Assembly: GCA_963803845.1 (NCBI GenBank)
Contig: CAWDNZ010000004.1
Coordinates: 868,001 to 932,000 of the forward strand
Length of the DNA: 64,000 nt
Source: JABDIY01 sp963803845
GTDB taxonomy: Bacteria > Actinomycetota > Acidimicrobiia > Acidimicrobiales > SZUA-35
Direction: 5' to 3'
Shown: positions 1 through 7,328 of the stretch, one piece after another
Layout of the letters: the number at the start of each line of letters is the position of its first letter
How positions within the stretch are numbered: position 1 is the stretch's first letter
Program-made: the position numbers and the translations under genes
The notes under the pieces: generated by a model
Databases searched by the model: none
What the model saw: the letters and a program-made list of their open reading frames with translations, nothing else
What the model was told of the DNA's origin: nothing

Positions 1-1160
1 GTTCCCAGCCGGGCCAGGGTCTCGGGATCCGGCTCGGCGGCGTCTATCAGATGATGAAGGCGGGTCTCCGCATTCATTGCGGTGGGATCGCTTTCGTTGC
101 GAAGGTCGTAGCGGTCCTTGGTGGCAACGGTTGCGTCGAGGCCCTCGAGGCTTCCCATGATCCCGAAGATCGCTCCCTTGTCCAGGGTGGAAACGATCAG
201 CGCAGCTTGCACTACGAGGTCCACGGCAGTTCCAGCCCCGACCGCCTCTTGCAGACCTTGCGTAAGCCAGATCGGGAACGCTTTCCATCGCTCGCCCCGG
301 CGGATCACTAGAGGTCGACCGTCCACGAAGGTCCAGATGCTCCGGTCGCTGCGAAGAAAGAAGCCGATGCCGCCCATCTGCTGGGTGGCCAAAGAGACAA
401 GCGAGCCACTGTCCACAAAGCGCGCCGCTTCGTGAGACAATGGTGCATCAGGTAGTAGTTGTTCGAGGCGGTGACGTTGGAGTTCGGTTCGAGCCCGTCC
501 CGCTTGGTCCACCACCAACACTGACCGTTGGCCGTCGAAGAGGAGCGGACTGCGCTTGGCGTCGCGAAGTCCCGAGGGGTATTGCACCGTGATCCTGGGA
601 TCGTTCTGTAGCGCATCGGTGATCACCACGCCGTGGGTGAGGTGCTGGGCTTCCACTCGAGTGCCGCTCAGCTCGATGAGATATTCCAACGTCTCGGCGA
701 TGAGCGTCCGAGGGTCACAGCCGGAGTCGTGCCAGATCGGATGTTGGCCCAGAAATTCCACCACCACGGTGTCACGCAGAGCCCGGTTGAGCGCAGGGCT
801 CAGCGCAATGGAGGGTGTTCGGTTGATCGACTGAAACCGGTGGGCGGCCACGAGCGCGGCGGCGGGGAGCGACCGCAGGGTTTGGCCCAGCTCGGATTGG
901 GCCACCGCAACCGAGCTGGGGATGCGATCCTCGAAGTCCACGATGAGGGTGGTCACCCACCCATCCAGAATCTGACGCGACTCCGAAGCGACGGGATCGG
1001 GCCCGGACGGGGGCAATTCTTCTGGTGTGGGTTCCCAGCCGATCGGCCGGTAGCGAAGTTTGATGGTGGCGAGAGAAAGGAGATCGCCGACGAACTCGGC
1101 GACGGCGATACCAACAGGGTCCGGTGGAACCGCACCGGTGGGTGATGAGCGATGAATCAT
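1..1160 (-). CDS. Degenerate DAC-like (DisA_N superfamily) protein, 3' end beyond window
   Basis: One reading frame is open from an ATG at 1160 leftwards to the window edge with no stop, about 386 codons. Around 560-500 it reads LFDGQRSVLVVDQAGR, which resembles the LHDGA motif region of diadenylate cyclase (DAC) domains. Around 440-425 it reads SHEAARF, where active enzymes have RHRAA. Further on, ALIVSTLDKGAIFGIM also looks DAC-like. Both catalytic motifs appear altered, so I infer a degenerate, sensor-type DAC fold rather than an active c-di-AMP synthase. The N-terminal 180 residues are not recognised. The start lies 53 bp from the divergent heliorhodopsin, so the two may share a promoter region. 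The coding frame is clear; the family assignment is tentative. Confidence 0.5.
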   Translation of the reverse strand, partial: MIHRSSPTGAVPPDPVGIAVAEFVGDLLSLATIKLRYRPIGWEPTPEELPPSGPDPVASESRQILDGWVTTLIVDFEDRIPSSVAVAQSELGQTLRSLPAAALVAAHRFQSINRTPSIALSPALNRALRDTVVVEFLGQHPIWHDSGCDPRTLIAETLEYLIELSGTRVEAQHLTHGVVITDALQNDPRITVQYPSGLRDAKRSPLLFDGQRSVLVVDQAGRARTELQRHRLEQLLPDAPLSHEAARFVDSGSLVSLATQQMGGIGFFLRSDRSIWTFVDGRPLVIRRGERWKAFPIWLTQGLQEAVGAGTAVDLVVQAALIVSTLDKGAIFGIMGSLEGLDATVATKDRYDLRNESDPTAMNAETRLHHLIDAAEPDPETLARLG

Positions 1161-1213
1161 TCCATGTAGTCTCGCAGAGTTTCGTGTCGTCGATTGCGGG
1201 GTATGATTTAGTG

Positions 1214-2041
1214 ATGAATTCGAAGTCTTCTCCCGCTGTGATCACCAATCCTCGGGCTCACGGGGATACCCCGTCGGTCCAGGTCTCTCCCAGCCAGTTG
1301 GACAAGCTCCGCAACCTCAACATCGGTGCCGGCGTATTGCATCTCGTTTCGGGTGTGGTGATGGTGATCTTGGCCAACGACTTCTCGCTGCCGATCACCT
1401 CGTTCAACCTGAACGGCCCGCCAGGAACTCCTGTGAGCGAAGGCACGCTTTCCACCCTCGTAGATGTGCGCCTGGCACCACTCACGGCGGCGTTCTTGTT
1501 CTTGTCTGCCCTCTTCCACTTTGTTATCTCAAGCGTGGGTTTCGAGAAGTATGGCGACGAGTTGCGGCACGGCCGAAACCGGTTCAGGTGGGTCGAATAC
1601 GCCCTTTCTTCAACGCTGATGATCATCATCATCGGCATGGTCACCACCATTACCGATCTCGCCGCAGTGATCGGGGTCGCATTTGCGAACATCTCCATGA
1701 TTCTGTTCGGCTGGATAATGGAGATGGTCAATCGCAAGGGCGAAAAGGTCTGGTGGACACCGTTCTTGTTTGGCTGCATCGCCGGGGTGGGCCCGTGGCT
1801 GGCACTGGGTGCCTACCTGCTCACGGGAGATCAGCGGCCCCCAACATTCGTGTACGGAATCATCTTCAGTCTCTTTTTCTTCTTCAACACTTTCGCCATC
1901 AACCAATGGCTCCAGTACAAGGAAGTGGGAAAATGGAGCGACTACCTGGTGGGGGAACGGACATACATCATCCTCAGCTTTGTGGCCAAGAGCGTCCTGG
2001 CATGGCAGCTGTACGCCAACATCTTCATCCCAACCGACTAA
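1214..2041 (+). CDS. Heliorhodopsin
   Basis: A 275-residue seven-helix membrane protein. Heliorhodopsins are retinal-binding, light-sensing proteins with inverted membrane topology (N-terminus inside); they do not pump ions in the members studied. Diagnostic features are the TM7 retinal Schiff-base lysine in SFVAKSVLAWQ (K259), the putative counterion E128 in RWVEYALSSTLM on TM3, histidines H43 and H102 in TM1 and TM2, and GVGPW in TM5. The frame is open upstream to 1124, but ATG 1214, next to the in-frame GTG 1211, is preferred because it leaves a normal short hydrophilic N-terminus and a 53-bp gap to the divergent DAC-like gene. It converges on lpdA with only 3 bp between the stops. No retinal biosynthesis gene is visible in this window. 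Confidence 0.9.
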   Translation: MNSKSSPAVITNPRAHGDTPSVQVSPSQLDKLRNLNIGAGVLHLVSGVVMVILANDFSLPITSFNLNGPPGTPVSEGTLSTLVDVRLAPLTAAFLFLSALFHFVISSVGFEKYGDELRHGRNRFRWVEYALSSTLMIIIIGMVTTITDLAAVIGVAFANISMILFGWIMEMVNRKGEKVWWTPFLFGCIAGVGPWLALGAYLLTGDQRPPTFVYGIIFSLFFFFNTFAINQWLQYKEVGKWSDYLVGERTYIILSFVAKSVLAWQLYANIFIPTD

Positions 2042-2044
2042 GCG

Positions 2045-3412
2045 CTAGGCCCGCACATGGAGTGGGCGACCCTCTAGCCCGAATGCTGCTTCCATAACCG
2101 CCTCGCTCATCGTGGGGTGGGGGTGGATCGTGGCCGCAACATCGGTGACGGTGGCGGCCATCTCTATAGCCAACGCTAACTCGGCGATCAACTCACTGAC
2201 TCCCTGGCCTGCCAGTTGAGCACCAACGATCGTGTCATCTTCGTCGGCGACGAGCCGAATGAAACCGGAACGGTCGCCGAGTGTTTGTGCTCGTGAGCCT
2301 GCGGTGAACGGAAACTTGAAGGCTTTGGCTCCGCTGGCCGCGCCTACCGATGCCACCTCAGGGTCGGAGAAAACGATCTCGGGGATCGCCACGGGGTCGA
2401 AAGAAGCATGGTGCCCGGCGATGGCATCGGCGGCCACATCGGCCTCCGCCATAGCCTTGTGAGCCAGGGCTGGCCCTTCTGTGACGTCACCAATTGCGTA
2501 GATCCGACCAGCGGCGAGCCGGTTCGGAGCCACTTGGATGTGACCGGCGGGGGAGAGGTCCACCCCCACGTGGTCCAGGTTCAGTTGGTCGGTGTTGGGG
2601 CGACGACCGACCGCAACGACAGCACATGTGGCGGGGATTTCCCTCCTGTCATCGCCAGAGCGAACGATCACGGCTGCGTTGGAGGTGGTCTCGGCGGTAG
2701 CTCCCGTCAGGACGGTGACGCCCAATTTGGCCAGCCGACGATGGACCAGCTTCGCCAAAGAAGCGTCCATGCCGGGCAGGATGCGGTCACCCATCTCCAC
2801 GATGGTCACGGCCGATCCCAGCTTGGCCCATGCCGTTCCCAACTCCACGCCGATGTAACCTCCACCGATCACCACCATTTCGCCGGGAATGGTGTCAAGT
2901 GCCAGCGCATCGGTGGAGTCCAGTAGTGGCACGGAATCATCGCCAGCTAGGGAAGGCAAGGCAACGGGGCGCGACCCGGTGGCGATCACGCAATGGTCGA
3001 ACTCGAGGTGCTTCACCCCGTTGTTCTGCACCGACAGACGGTCCGGTCTGGCAAATCGGGCTTCGCCGCTCCACACCACCACGCCGGCCGCCTTGAGTAG
3101 ACCGGCAACCCCCGACGTGAGCGAAGCAACCACTTGTCGCCTGTGCGCCAGCATCGCCATCGGATCCAGTTCAACCGACACGTTGACCCCCGTGTGCGTT
3201 TCGCTCCTAGGAAGCCAAGCCAGCTCCGCTTGGTGGATGAGCGTTTTGGAAGGGATGCACCCGACGTTCAAGCAGACCCCACCGATGGCGAGGCGTTCGA
3301 TCAGCACAACTTTCTTACCGTGCTTGGCCAACCGAAGGGCAGCGACATAACCACCGGGGCCGCCGCCAATTATGGCGACGTCGGTTCGCTCGGACAGCTC
3401 ACCTACGACCAT
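2045..3412 (-). CDS. lpdA: Dihydrolipoyl dehydrogenase (E3)
   Basis: A 455-residue FAD-dependent pyridine-nucleotide disulfide oxidoreductase that reoxidises dihydrolipoamide on the E2 subunit with NAD+. The FAD-binding GGGPGG motif is at about residues 16-21 and the redox-active pair is in GGVCLNVGCIPSK (C47, C52). A second Rossmann motif, VIGGGYIGVELG, binds NAD. The dimerisation domain ends in HPHPTMSEA, which carries the active-site histidine and the partner glutamate region. Length is typical of the family. It is the last gene of the dehydrogenase operon: its ATG directly follows the E2 stop with no gap, which suggests translational coupling. Confidence 0.95.
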   Translation of the reverse strand: MVVGELSERTDVAIIGGGPGGYVAALRLAKHGKKVVLIERLAIGGVCLNVGCIPSKTLIHQAELAWLPRSETHTGVNVSVELDPMAMLAHRRQVVASLTSGVAGLLKAAGVVVWSGEARFARPDRLSVQNNGVKHLEFDHCVIATGSRPVALPSLAGDDSVPLLDSTDALALDTIPGEMVVIGGGYIGVELGTAWAKLGSAVTIVEMGDRILPGMDASLAKLVHRRLAKLGVTVLTGATAETTSNAAVIVRSGDDRREIPATCAVVAVGRRPNTDQLNLDHVGVDLSPAGHIQVAPNRLAAGRIYAIGDVTEGPALAHKAMAEADVAADAIAGHHASFDPVAIPEIVFSDPEVASVGAASGAKAFKFPFTAGSRAQTLGDRSGFIRLVADEDDTIVGAQLAGQGVSELIAELALAIEMAATVTDVAATIHPHPTMSEAVMEAAFGLEGRPLHVRA

Positions 3413-4666
3413 CTAGCTCTCCAGGAGCTGAGCGGGATAGCTGAGCTGAGAGATCACGAACTCGGCGAAGGCCGTGACGATGTCGCCGTCCAGTAGACGA
3501 TGGTCGGCAGCGATGCACACCGGCAGTGTGGGTCGAGCCACAACGGTGTCGCCGACAACGAACGGTCGTGGCTTGATGGCCCCGAATCCGACGATGACCG
3601 CTTCAGGCGAGCGAATGATCGGATCGGCGAATCGGCCACCCAGGGATCCGTAGTTGGTAATGGTGGCCGTGCCGCCCTGAAGTTCAGCTGCCGTGACCGT
3701 GCGGTTACGAACAACTGCCGTGAGCCGTTGGATCTCGGCGGACAGATTGAAGAGCGAACGTTGATCGGCATTTGCGATTACGGGAACACTAAGACCGTGT
3801 TCTGCCGCCACTGCGAATCCGATATTCACGCGCTCGTGGACGGTGATCTCCCCGGCGTCAGGATCGATGGATGCGTTGATGATCGGATATCGCCGCAAGC
3901 CGTTGGCCACGGCGAGGACAAAAAATGCGAGTGGGGTGAGGACCGCCGCCCCGGGCTCCCCGCTCAGCTTCAACCACTTTCTCGCCGCCAAGAGTTCGGT
4001 GGCGTCGGCCTCGTCGTTGGTGTGGATGTGCGGTATCTGCCAGCTGCGGGCCATGGACTCGGCGGTAACTCGGCGAATACCGCGGAGCTTGTGCTTGCCT
4101 GGTGCCATGTAGCCAAGACCAGTGCCCGAAGGTTTGGCAGCGCCCGAAAGTAGAGCAGCAGACCGGTTGGGAGGGACCGCTGAGGAGGATGAGGTTTGTT
4201 CGGATCCCGCCAGGACCGCATCCAGATCGGCGTTGGTGATCCGACCGCCGGGACCGGTTCCCGCGACCGAATACAAATCGACACCGGCCGCCTGCGCTCG
4301 TCGCCGTACGACCGGCGCGGCTTTTGGCCTGCCCGTGCTCGCTGGGGGAGGCGGCGCTGCAGTGACGCTGGCGGGGTCACCGGCTCTCTCCATTGGCGAT
4401 GCTGTTGGAACACTGCTGGTAGCGTCGGCGTCGCGGGCGGCAAACTCCACCAGGACCTGGCCGACTTCGGCGATGTCGCCCTCTGCGAAACCGAGCCGCG
4501 CAATCACACCCGCTCGAGGCGAGGGGAGCTGCGTCTGGCTCTTGTCGGTGAGAATCTCCACCAACGGCTGATCTCGGGTGACCGAGTCTCCCTCGGCCAC
4601 CAGCCATTCAACGATCTCCGCCGACTCCAACCCCTCGCCGACATCGGGAAGCACAAATTGGCTCAT
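3413..4666 (-). CDS. 2-oxoacid dehydrogenase E2, dihydrolipoamide acyltransferase
   Basis: A 417-residue E2 core subunit. Residues 1-78 form one lipoyl domain with the lipoylated lysine K42 in LTDKSQTQLPSP. A Pro/Ala-rich linker follows, then a peripheral subunit-binding domain (about 117-152, with VRRRAQAAGVDLYSVAGTGPGG) and a catalytic acyltransferase domain ending with the motif DHRLLDG (H389, D393). One lipoyl domain and an overall similarity to branched-chain enzymes favour a branched-chain 2-oxoacid complex, but pyruvate or acetoin dehydrogenase cannot be excluded from sequence reading alone. It sits between the E1 beta gene (1-bp gap) and lpdA (no gap) in a tightly packed operon. Confidence 0.92.
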   Translation of the reverse strand: MSQFVLPDVGEGLESAEIVEWLVAEGDSVTRDQPLVEILTDKSQTQLPSPRAGVIARLGFAEGDIAEVGQVLVEFAARDADATSSVPTASPMERAGDPASVTAAPPPPASTGRPKAAPVVRRRAQAAGVDLYSVAGTGPGGRITNADLDAVLAGSEQTSSSSAVPPNRSAALLSGAAKPSGTGLGYMAPGKHKLRGIRRVTAESMARSWQIPHIHTNDEADATELLAARKWLKLSGEPGAAVLTPLAFFVLAVANGLRRYPIINASIDPDAGEITVHERVNIGFAVAAEHGLSVPVIANADQRSLFNLSAEIQRLTAVVRNRTVTAAELQGGTATITNYGSLGGRFADPIIRSPEAVIVGFGAIKPRPFVVGDTVVARPTLPVCIAADHRLLDGDIVTAFAEFVISQLSYPAQLLES

Positions 4667-4667
4667 G

Positions 4668-5681
4668 TCACGCGATCTCCCCGGTCGCTTTCAAAACCCC
4701 GGCCACGATTCGGTCAACGTCGGGAACGTAGAAATCCTCCAACATCCCAGTGGGGTAAGGAGCGTCATAACCGGAGACCCGCACCACAGGTGCCTCCAGT
4801 GAGTAGAAGGCTTCATCGTTGATGGTGGCGATCACCTCGGAGGAGAACCCGCTGGTCTCGGGAGCTTCCTGGACCACTACTACCCGGCCACACGCCTCCA
4901 CTGCGGAAACGATGGAGTCGACATCGAGAGGTATCAACGTTCGGAGGTCAAGCACCCGCGCATTCACCCCTTGCTCGGCGAGACGGACGGCGGCGCGATG
5001 AGACAGCTCCACCATGAAGCTCCATGCGATGATCACCACGTCGGTTCCTTCGCCGAGGGTTCGGGCCTGCCCGAACGGAACGGTGTGTTCACCCAGTGGA
5101 ACATCGTCCTTGATCATTCGGTAACCCCGTAGAGGTTCCAAGAACAGGACTGGATTGGGATCCCGAATGGCAGTTGTGAGGAGGCCCTTGGCGTCAGCCG
5201 CACTGGCTGGCATCACGATCTTGAGGCCCGGCACGTTTGCATACTGTGCTTCCAAGGAATCGCTGTGGAGTTCGGGGGTTCGAACCCCGCCACCGAATGG
5301 GGAGCGAATGGTGATCGGCACGTCAAACCGGCTACGCGTGCGATACCGAAGGCGGGCAACCTGGCCGGCGATCTGGTGGTAGGCCTGATAGGAGAAACCA
5401 AGGAACTGGATCTCTGGCACGGGGATCATGCCAGCGGCGGCGAGGCCTACGGCAGTGCCCGCGATCACGCCCTCAGCCAACGGCGTGTCCACCACACGGC
5501 TCGCCCCGAAGGAATTCAACAGTCCCTCCGTGGCACGAAACACCCCGCCGTTCACACCCACGTCTTGACCAAAGACCATCACCCGTTCGTCGCGAGTCAT
5601 CTCACGGTGGAGCGTGTGGTTGATGGCTTCCACCATGTTCATGGTTCGCGCATCTGGAACGGGCGGAGTTGGCTCGCTCAC
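4668..5681 (-). CDS. 2-oxoacid dehydrogenase E1 component, beta subunit
   Basis: A 337-residue transketolase-like pyrimidine-domain protein that pairs with the alpha subunit to make the thiamine-diphosphate decarboxylase of a branched-chain or pyruvate dehydrogenase complex. Recognisable features are the N-terminal VEAINHTLHREM with FGQDVG, the PLAEGVIAGTAVGLAA segment, the SPFGGG loop and the C-terminal transketolase domain with LDLRTLIPLD and YDAPYP. Length matches the family. The start ATG overlaps the E1 alpha stop by 4 bp (ATGA arrangement) and only 1 bp separates it from E2, so the four genes are almost certainly cotranscribed and coupled. Confidence 0.93.
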   Translation of the reverse strand: MSEPTPPVPDARTMNMVEAINHTLHREMTRDERVMVFGQDVGVNGGVFRATEGLLNSFGASRVVDTPLAEGVIAGTAVGLAAAGMIPVPEIQFLGFSYQAYHQIAGQVARLRYRTRSRFDVPITIRSPFGGGVRTPELHSDSLEAQYANVPGLKIVMPASAADAKGLLTTAIRDPNPVLFLEPLRGYRMIKDDVPLGEHTVPFGQARTLGEGTDVVIIAWSFMVELSHRAAVRLAEQGVNARVLDLRTLIPLDVDSIVSAVEACGRVVVVQEAPETSGFSSEVIATINDEAFYSLEAPVVRVSGYDAPYPTGMLEDFYVPDVDRIVAGVLKATGEIA

Positions 5682-6691
5682 CGACGGGCTCCGAAGCTCT
5701 GGCGCTGCCGGGCCAGCCGTGGAGTCATTTCATCAAACACATGATCGAAAAGACTCTCGGGATCAAGTGGTCGAGCCTCGGCGGCCACAACGGCCTGTTC
5801 CATGCGTTCGTCGGCCTGGGCCAACGTGGCCGCCTCCCACTCCTCGCTCCACAATCCTCGGCGTTCCACTTCGGCCCTCATCACTTTCAGCGGGTCCCGC
5901 TCTTGGGCGGCTGCAAGTTCGTCGGGCGGAACATAACGTGTTGGGTCATCGGCGGTGGTGTGGGGAGCAAGGCGATACGTCACGGCTTCGATGAGGGTGG
6001 GTCCGGCGCCGGCCACCGCCCGGGTGCGCGCCTCGCCAACCGCTTCGAACACCGACAGTGCGTCAGTCCCGTCTACGGTCACGCCAGGCATTCCGAATGC
6101 GTGGGCTTTCTCGGCGAAGGTTTTGGCACGCGTCTGCGAGGATGCGGGGGTGGAGATGGCCCACCCATTGTTCACCAACAGGATCACTAGCGGCGCATCC
6201 AACACAGCGGCAAAGTTGCCAGTCTCGTAGAAGTCTCCCTCGCTGCTCGCCCCGTCGCCAATGAAGGCGAGGACACAGCTGGTATTGGGGCGGCCCAGAA
6301 TCTCGGCCTCGCGTTTCAGGCCCCAAGCCATCCCGAGCGCATGGGGGAGCTGAGTAGCCAAGCTGATCTGCGGCGGCCAGACCCGCACCGGTTCTGGGAC
6401 ATGCCCACCATCGGGATGGCCGATGCAGAACAACACATACCGATCAAGAACGTCCTTTCCGAACCGTTCGAGGCCGACCAGTTCTCGGTATTGGGGCAGC
6501 ACCCAATCTCGTTCTGGGTCAAGGGCAAAGGCCGCCCCCACGATCGTCGCCTCGTTCCCATCCACTGGTGCGTTCGTTCCGGCCCGCCCCTGGCGTTGCA
6601 GATTGAACAGCCGCTGGCTGAAGACCCGGGCCGCCAACATCTGGGCGTAGATCTCCTTGACGACGGAATCATCCAACCCAACAACGACCAT
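5678..6691 (-). CDS. 2-oxoacid dehydrogenase E1 component, alpha subunit
   Basis: A 337-residue thiamine-diphosphate-binding subunit of the E1 decarboxylase. The TPP and Mg2+ motif runs from GDGASSEGDFYE to the conserved VNNGWAIST. The conserved RLAPHTTADDPTRY segment carries the phosphorylation-loop type histidine region. Family members oxidatively decarboxylate branched-chain 2-oxoacids or pyruvate and pass the acyl group to E2 lipoamide. It is the first gene of the four-gene minus-strand operon, and its promoter must lie in the repeat-containing gap 6692-7328. Substrate identity is inferred only; complexes with this gene order and sizes are usually annotated as branched-chain type in actinobacteria. 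Confidence 0.92.
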   Translation of the reverse strand: MVVVGLDDSVVKEIYAQMLAARVFSQRLFNLQRQGRAGTNAPVDGNEATIVGAAFALDPERDWVLPQYRELVGLERFGKDVLDRYVLFCIGHPDGGHVPEPVRVWPPQISLATQLPHALGMAWGLKREAEILGRPNTSCVLAFIGDGASSEGDFYETGNFAAVLDAPLVILLVNNGWAISTPASSQTRAKTFAEKAHAFGMPGVTVDGTDALSVFEAVGEARTRAVAGAGPTLIEAVTYRLAPHTTADDPTRYVPPDELAAAQERDPLKVMRAEVERRGLWSEEWEAATLAQADERMEQAVVAAEARPLDPESLFDHVFDEMTPRLARQRQSFGARR

Positions 6692-6763
6692 GGTTCATAC
6701 TGTCGCGCGTACGGTCTCGGTGTCTAGTTCGAACGACCCAGTCGGACGTGAAACGCTCTAATA

Positions 6764-6885
6764 CCCTCCGGGGGCCGTTCAGGCGCCACGGAGGCTCTCG
6801 CCTCCGGCGCTGCACTAACTGGTTGTGTGATTCTGAGCTTGGACTGCTCAAAGTGCTTAGCTTCGCCTGGGTGTTGAGAACCCCC
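6764..6885 (+). repeat. Mosaic intergenic repeat, direct copy
   Basis: Begins with CCCTCCGGGGGCCGTTC and contains an inverted GGAGGC...GCCTCC stem, followed by an element with GCTTCGCCTG. The same order occurs in the copy at 46093-46213. Similarity is clear but imperfect: the stem loop reads GGAGGCTCTCGCCTCC here against GGAGGCTCCGCCTCC there. Confidence 0.7.
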
Positions 6886-7040
6886 GGAGGGATGTGGCCC
6901 GATAAGGAGCCACGAGTTCAGTTACCGAGAATCTGTTGTAGGCCGGGTAGGCGAGGCCTCCGTGGCCGGTGGAACGGCCCCCGGAGGGACAGCAATCCTA
7001 CAGCCAGCTGCGGTGGCGCCGCAGGCTCCCGGGTGCACAA
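6886..7040 (-). repeat. Mosaic intergenic repeat, inverted copy
   Basis: Read on the minus strand, this contains in order the pieces found at 46030-46340 on the plus strand: GTGCACCCGGGAGCCTGCGG, GATTGCTGTCCCTCCGGGGG, a GGAGGC-type stem, TACAACAGATTCTCGGTA and GGGCCACATCCCTCCGGG. It is therefore a diverged, inverted copy of the array found between asd and lysC. Confidence 0.65.
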
Positions 7041-7093
7041 ATCACGTGAGCATGCCTCCGGGGGTTTCAACCAATCAATTGCGGCTTCCGTTC

Positions 7094-7109
7094 TAGAGAG
7101 ATTTCTCTA
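7094..7109. other. Short inverted repeat (hairpin)
   Basis: TAGAGA-GATT-TCTCTA, a perfect 6-bp stem with a 4-nt loop, in the AT-richer part of the gap upstream of the giant adhesin gene. There is no T-tract directly after it, so it is not a convincing terminator. Confidence 0.4.
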
Positions 7110-7173
7110 ATTGGTCGTTCAAATAGGTGTATTCGCAAATGCGACCTAGAGACGGTTCGCTAGTTCGGGTCTG

Positions 7174-7199
7174 TCAATTGGAGAGGTCACTCCAATTGA
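7174..7199. promoter_or_regulatory. Perfect 10-bp inverted repeat, candidate operator or 5' UTR hairpin
   Basis: TCAATTGGAG-AGGTCA-CTCCAATTGA is an exact 10-bp palindrome with a 6-nt spacer, 130 bp upstream of the adhesin start. The size and symmetry fit a dimeric regulator site or a stable leader hairpin. No protein partner is identified. Confidence 0.5.
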
Positions 7200-7316
7200 G
7201 AATGGCCGGAACTTGTAGATGCTCCAACAACCTTCGCCACTTCAAGTAATCCTCAACCGCCCGGTGTGAGTGCCGATCTTTCATACGTGCGCCCTGATGC
7301 GAGTGCGCACGGTTCT

Positions 7317-7321
7317 AGGAG
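7317..7321 (+). promoter_or_regulatory. Ribosome binding site deciding the adhesin start
   Basis: AGGAG lies 7 nt before the GTG at 7329. The next in-frame ATG at 7392 has no comparable site, so the GTG is taken as the start. This gives a long signal peptide n-region, as is common in giant surface proteins. Confidence 0.6.
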
Positions 7322-7328
7322 CGATTGA

